Shown: positions 15,580 to 18,092 of the stretch, one piece after another
Layout of the letters: every line of letters begins with the position of its first letter
Position numbering within the stretch: the stretch's first letter is position 1
NCBI RefSeq assembly: GCF_934632265.1
Contig: NZ_CAKTYH010000028.1
Location: 1 to 18,092, forward strand
From: an uncultured Senegalimassilia sp.
GTDB taxonomy: Bacteria > Actinomycetota > Coriobacteriia > Coriobacteriales > Eggerthellaceae
Direction of reading: 5' to 3'
Length of the DNA: 18,092 nucleotides
The notes under the pieces: generated by a model
Told to the model about the DNA's origin: nothing
The model's input: the letters and a program-made list of their open reading frames with translations, nothing else
Database searches by the model: none
Program-made: the position numbers and the translations under genes

Positions 15580-16932
15580 CTACCTCAGCTTGCTGCGGAT
15601 CTCGATGACGCGGGCGATGCTGCGGGCCACTTCCACGCCCACATGCCAGCTGCTCTTCTCGTACAGCACGTTGCCGCCCACCATGGTCATGAGCACGTCG
15701 GAGCCGTTGCAGGCGTTGACCACGGCCGAGACCGGGTCGGTGGCCGGCGTTTGGTGCGAGCCGGACAGGTCGACGGCGATGACGTCGGCCAGCTTGCCCA
15801 CTTCCAGGCTGCCCACCTTGTCGTCCATGCGCAGCGCGCGGGCGCCGCCGATGGTGGCCATCTCCAGCATGGTGGAGGACTTCATGAAGCTGCGCGGGTT
15901 CACGGCGCGCTGGATGAGCATGCCGATGTGCATTTCCGAGATCATGTCGGTGGAGTCGGTGGCGGCGGGGCTGTCGGTGCCCAGGCCCACGCGCAGGCCG
16001 TTGTTCAGGAACTCGGCGAGCGGCGCCACGCCCATGCCCAGCTGCGCGTTGATGCGCGGGCAGCTGGCGATGGAGACGTCGTACTCCTTGAGCTTGGCCA
16101 CGTCATGGTCGTCGACGTACACGCCGTGCACCATCATGACGTTGTCGCTTTCGAACGCGCCCCAGTTCAGCACGTAGTTGACCGGCGTGGTGCCCGTGGG
16201 CAACCACGGCGGGACCTCCACGTAGCAGCGCGTGGTGTCCATGGAGTGGACGGAGAACGGCGAGGAGCCGTAGCGCACGAAGTCGCATTCCTCGCGGTCG
16301 CCGGCGACGCGCAGCGCCACGGGGAGGTTCTCCTTGGTGGCGAGCTGAGCGACCTTGCGGAAGATCTCCGGGTTGCAGGTGAACAGCGACGACGGCGCAA
16401 GGCCGATGGCCAGGCGGTCGGAGTCGACCTCTTCCTGCCAATGGGCCACGTCGTTCTCGGCCTGGTGCATGGCGAAGTCCACGCGACGGCGATCCATGGC
16501 GCCCACCTCGCGGTAGACGACGCCGCGCATGCCCAGCTTCTGCATGGCGGTGCAGCTGGCGCCCGACGTGGTGATGTCGGCCACGGTGGTGATGCCGCTG
16601 GACAGCGACTCGAGGCCGCCGAGGATGGCCGAATCGTACCAATCGGCGACGTCCATCTTCGCGGACAGCTCGCGCATGGTCATGGTCCAGGTGGCGTAGG
16701 GGACATCGTGGACGATGCCGCGCATGACCGCGTTCTCCAGGTGGGTGTGCAGGTCGACGAAGCCGGGCAGGATGGCCGCCTGGCCGAAATCGGAGACCTC
16801 CTCATCGGGATAGCGCAACTTGAGCATGGCGGCGTCGCCGACGTCGCGGATGGCGCCGTCGCGAACGAGCACCGCACCGTTGTGGATGGGTTCCGACGTG
16901 ATGGGAAGCACGTACTGCGCGCACAAAAGCAT
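15580..16932 (-). CDS. Amidohydrolase-superfamily protein (MTA/SAH or aminofutalosine deaminase-like) with altered metal site
   Basis: The 450-residue protein from the ATG at 16932 (GAGG about 7 nt upstream) has the fold of the TrzA/MTA-SAH deaminase group: an N-terminal beta-sandwich, GFVDLHTHLE with metal ligands His62 and His64, VHGVYVDDHD with His269, and GLGTDSPAATD with Asp320, then EVGKLADVIAVD near the end. Where related deaminases have HxxE, giving the third zinc ligand and a catalytic Glu, this protein has RVAG (208-211): Arg208 (codon CGC, one base from His CAC) and Gly211. It may be inactive, use another metal arrangement, or have a new substrate. The open frame continues upstream to 17220, but that part overlaps a palindrome cluster and a repeat element and is not coding. 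Confidence 0.85.
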   Translation of the reverse strand: MLLCAQYVLPITSEPIHNGAVLVRDGAIRDVGDAAMLKLRYPDEEVSDFGQAAILPGFVDLHTHLENAVMRGIVHDVPYATWTMTMRELSAKMDVADWYDSAILGGLESLSSGITTVADITTSGASCTAMQKLGMRGVVYREVGAMDRRRVDFAMHQAENDVAHWQEEVDSDRLAIGLAPSSLFTCNPEIFRKVAQLATKENLPVALRVAGDREECDFVRYGSSPFSVHSMDTTRCYVEVPPWLPTGTTPVNYVLNWGAFESDNVMMVHGVYVDDHDVAKLKEYDVSIASCPRINAQLGMGVAPLAEFLNNGLRVGLGTDSPAATDSTDMISEMHIGMLIQRAVNPRSFMKSSTMLEMATIGGARALRMDDKVGSLEVGKLADVIAVDLSGSHQTPATDPVSAVVNACNGSDVLMTMVGGNVLYEKSSWHVGVEVARSIARVIEIRSKLR

Positions 16933-16972
16933 GGGCTGCCTCGCTTGTTCCGTGATTTGCAAGTAAACACGT

Positions 16973-16981
16973 ATGATAGCA
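16973..16981 (-). promoter_or_regulatory. Candidate extended -10 promoter of the amidohydrolase operon
   Basis: On the minus strand TGCTATCAT reads as an extended -10 (TGnTATnAT). No good -35 lies 17 nt upstream, as expected for extended -10 promoters. The start point would be near 16966, about 34 nt before the ATG. Confidence 0.4.
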
Positions 16982-17065
16982 CCGATGAGCGCCCCGGCGG
17001 AGCTTCCACGAAAGCAACGCGGCGAGCGGCGCGGGGCGGCTTGATTCGCAACCTCATCCGAACAC

Positions 17066-17108
17066 TTCGATTTCGTTATCGAACTCAGCCGGACATGTAC
17101 GGCTGAGT
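17066..17108. promoter_or_regulatory. Two abutting palindromes, possible operator or hairpins
   Basis: TTCGAT-TTCGTT-ATCGAA (17066-17083) is a perfect 6-bp inverted repeat. It touches a 26-bp palindrome at 17083-17108: ACTCAGCCG and CGGCTGAGT are perfect 9-bp arms, and the centre GACATGTA is itself nearly palindromic, so 12 of 13 pairs match. They lie about 85-105 bp upstream of the candidate amidohydrolase promoter. They could be protein-binding sites or RNA hairpins after the upstream kinase gene; neither shows a T-tract. Confidence 0.45.
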
Positions 17109-17146
17109 CTGGGAAAGCGCCTTTCCGGAGGCGAGGGCGCAGGGTT

Positions 17147-17369
17147 CTGGGCGATTGGCAGATGGGGCGGAAGCTTTTCGCCGAATCATGGCAGAGAATG
17201 CGAGTTTTCCGAATTCGCAAGGGCGATTCCAGGCGCAGAATACCGCCGAAACGACGACAGGCAATCGTTCATCACGGATTTGCATGCGTTCGTTACAATT
17301 CCGGAAGATAACGCCCGTCTAACTTTCGGAAAACTCGCATTCCGAGACACAACGGCGGGAAAACCTTCC
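17147..17369 (-). repeat. 223-bp interspersed palindromic repeat element, copy B (inverted relative to copy A)
   Basis: This is the reverse-complement partner of 3510-3732, aligning at equal length without gaps. Its inner inverted repeats are longer and perfect: GAATGCGAGTTTTCCGAA (17196-17213) and the reverse complement at 17325-17342, 18 bp each, around a core of exactly 111 bp. The 139-bp inner part is 110 of 139 identical to copy A, the longer 53-bp flank 48 of 53. The similarity may run a few bases further, because CGCCCAGAACCC at its end recurs at 604-615. It lies between the kinase gene and the amidohydrolase gene. Confidence 0.85.
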
Positions 17370-17384
17370 TTCCCAGACGGAACA

Positions 17385-17515
17385 GGGGGACGGAGCGGGG
17401 GGGACGGAGCGGGGGACGGAACGGGGGGCGTACCGGGGGGGGCCGGGGGAACGGGGGTGTGTTCACGCGGATACGTCGTCGGAAGTGCGGGGATTGACCG
17501 CGAACACACCTCCGT
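17385..17515. other. G-rich simple repeat followed by a 14-bp hairpin
   Basis: From 17385 to about 17455 the plus strand has a run of G-tracts of 4-8 built on a loose GGGGGACGGAGC unit, enough for G-quadruplex formation. Next, ACGGGGGTGTGTTC (17451-17464) pairs with GAACACACCTCCGT (17502-17515), 13 Watson-Crick pairs and one G-T, with extra GCGG/CCGC pairing inside. On the minus strand this lies about 80 nt after the kinase stop and could end its transcript. I see no gene here. Confidence 0.55.
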
Positions 17516-17597
17516 CCCCTGTTCACCGTCCCGCGAGCCTCGAAAACCCGTTCACCCGCAAGCCGCGAAGATCCGTTTGCCACCCGTTCGGCACCTG

Positions 17598-18092
17598 CTA
17601 CTTTAAGGGCAGCGTTGCGGTGAATACGGTGCCTTCGGCTTGGGTGCTGGCGACCGTCAGGGTGCCGCCGTGCTCCTCGGCGATGGCGCGCGCGATGGCG
17701 AGCCCCAGGCCGTGCCCGCCGGCGCCGCCCGTGCGCGCTTTGTCCGCGCGGTAAAAACGGTCGAACACGTGGGGAAGGTCCTCGGGCGATATGGGCGCGC
17801 CGGTGTTGCGCACCTCAAGCTTCGCCTGCTTGCCCGAGCGCGAAAGCGACACGTCCACCGCTCCCCCGTCGTCGACGTACTTGCAGGCGTTGTCGATGAG
17901 CGTGCCCGCCAAACGACGCAGGCGCTGCTCGTTGCCGCTCAGCTTGATCCCCGGCTCCACCTGCGATTCCAGCTTCACGCCGCGCTCGAAGGCCACCGAT
18001 TCGAACTGCAGGGCCTCGCCTTCGAGCACGTCGGACAGGTCCACCTCCTCGAGCACCGGGCGGGCGGCCCCGGACTGAGCGGCGGCCTCCTC
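17598..18092 (-). CDS. Sensor histidine kinase, C-terminal ATPase domain (partial)
   Basis: The frame is open to the window edge (164 residues plus stop), so the 5' end is missing. The visible part is the HATPase_c domain of a membrane-type two-component kinase: N box around NEQRLRRLAGTLIDNACKYV, G1 box VRNTGAPISPEDLPHVFDRF with the F box following (YRADKAR), and G2 box GGHGLGLAIARAIAEEHGG, ending TLPLK. The preceding EEAAAQSGAARPVLEEVDLSDVL-type linker is the usual join after the dimerisation helices. The first in-frame GTG (18056) is a Val codon inside the gene, not a start. The response regulator, normally upstream, would be outside the window. Confidence 0.93.
   Translation of the reverse strand, partial: EEAAAQSGAARPVLEEVDLSDVLEGEALQFESVAFERGVKLESQVEPGIKLSGNEQRLRRLAGTLIDNACKYVDDGGAVDVSLSRSGKQAKLEVRNTGAPISPEDLPHVFDRFYRADKARTGGAGGHGLGLAIARAIAEEHGGTLTVASTQAEGTVFTATLPLK

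Noticed and set aside
15226..17106. A 626-codon plus-strand frame opposite the small protein and amidohydrolase.
   Set aside because: It is antisense to recognisable genes, rich in His, Val and Gly with no domain that I can see.
16933..17220. A 96-residue N-terminal extension of the amidohydrolase.
   Set aside because: The extension runs into repeat copy B and the palindromes, while the ATG at 16932 has a ribosome site and begins exactly where the family fold begins.

Overview
The window is GC-rich and every convincing gene lies on the minus strand, so the genes read from high to low coordinates. The gene content points to the Eggerthellaceae (Actinomycetota, Coriobacteriia; Eggerthella/Gordonibacter/Slackia-like): a Tat-exported FAD reductase lipoprotein, [NiFe]-hydrogenase maturation genes beside a Tat translocase, and a very large Cna_B surface protein. 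The family assignment is inferred from gene content; no rRNA or tRNA is present to confirm it.

In order of position: the N-terminal membrane part of a sensor histidine kinase (1-437, cut by the window edge); a Tat-type FAD-dependent reductase lipoprotein (703-2181); NAD synthetase nadE (2508-3326); a repeat element and a terminator (3510-3793); a two-gene surface operon (3861-12077) made of a TM-anchored exported protein and a 2033-residue adhesin with 11 Cna_B domains, with a strong promoter and a long structured leader (12078-12302); hypB and hypA (12512-13678); tatC and a tatA/tatB-like gene (13807-15210); a 79-nt nested hairpin; a small coiled-coil/TM protein (15379-15573) next to an amidohydrolase (15580-16932); a cluster of palindromes, a second repeat element and a G-rich tract (17066-17515); and the C-terminal ATPase domain of a second histidine kinase (17598-18092, cut by the window edge).

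The most unusual structure is not a gene. Two 223-bp intergenic elements, 3510-3732 and 17147-17369, lie in opposite orientation and align end to end without a gap, 180 of 223 positions identical by hand count. Each has terminal-type inverted repeats around a core of exactly 111 bp (14 bp perfect in one copy, 18 bp perfect in the other). They look like an ERIC- or MITE-like non-autonomous family. A possible degenerate end of the same family sits at 604-668.

Functional links: TatAC would export the twin-arginine flavoprotein and possibly hydrogenases matured by HypA/HypB. The surface operon builds a cell-wall adhesin that depends on a sortase encoded elsewhere. The two kinases are partial and have no response regulator in the window.
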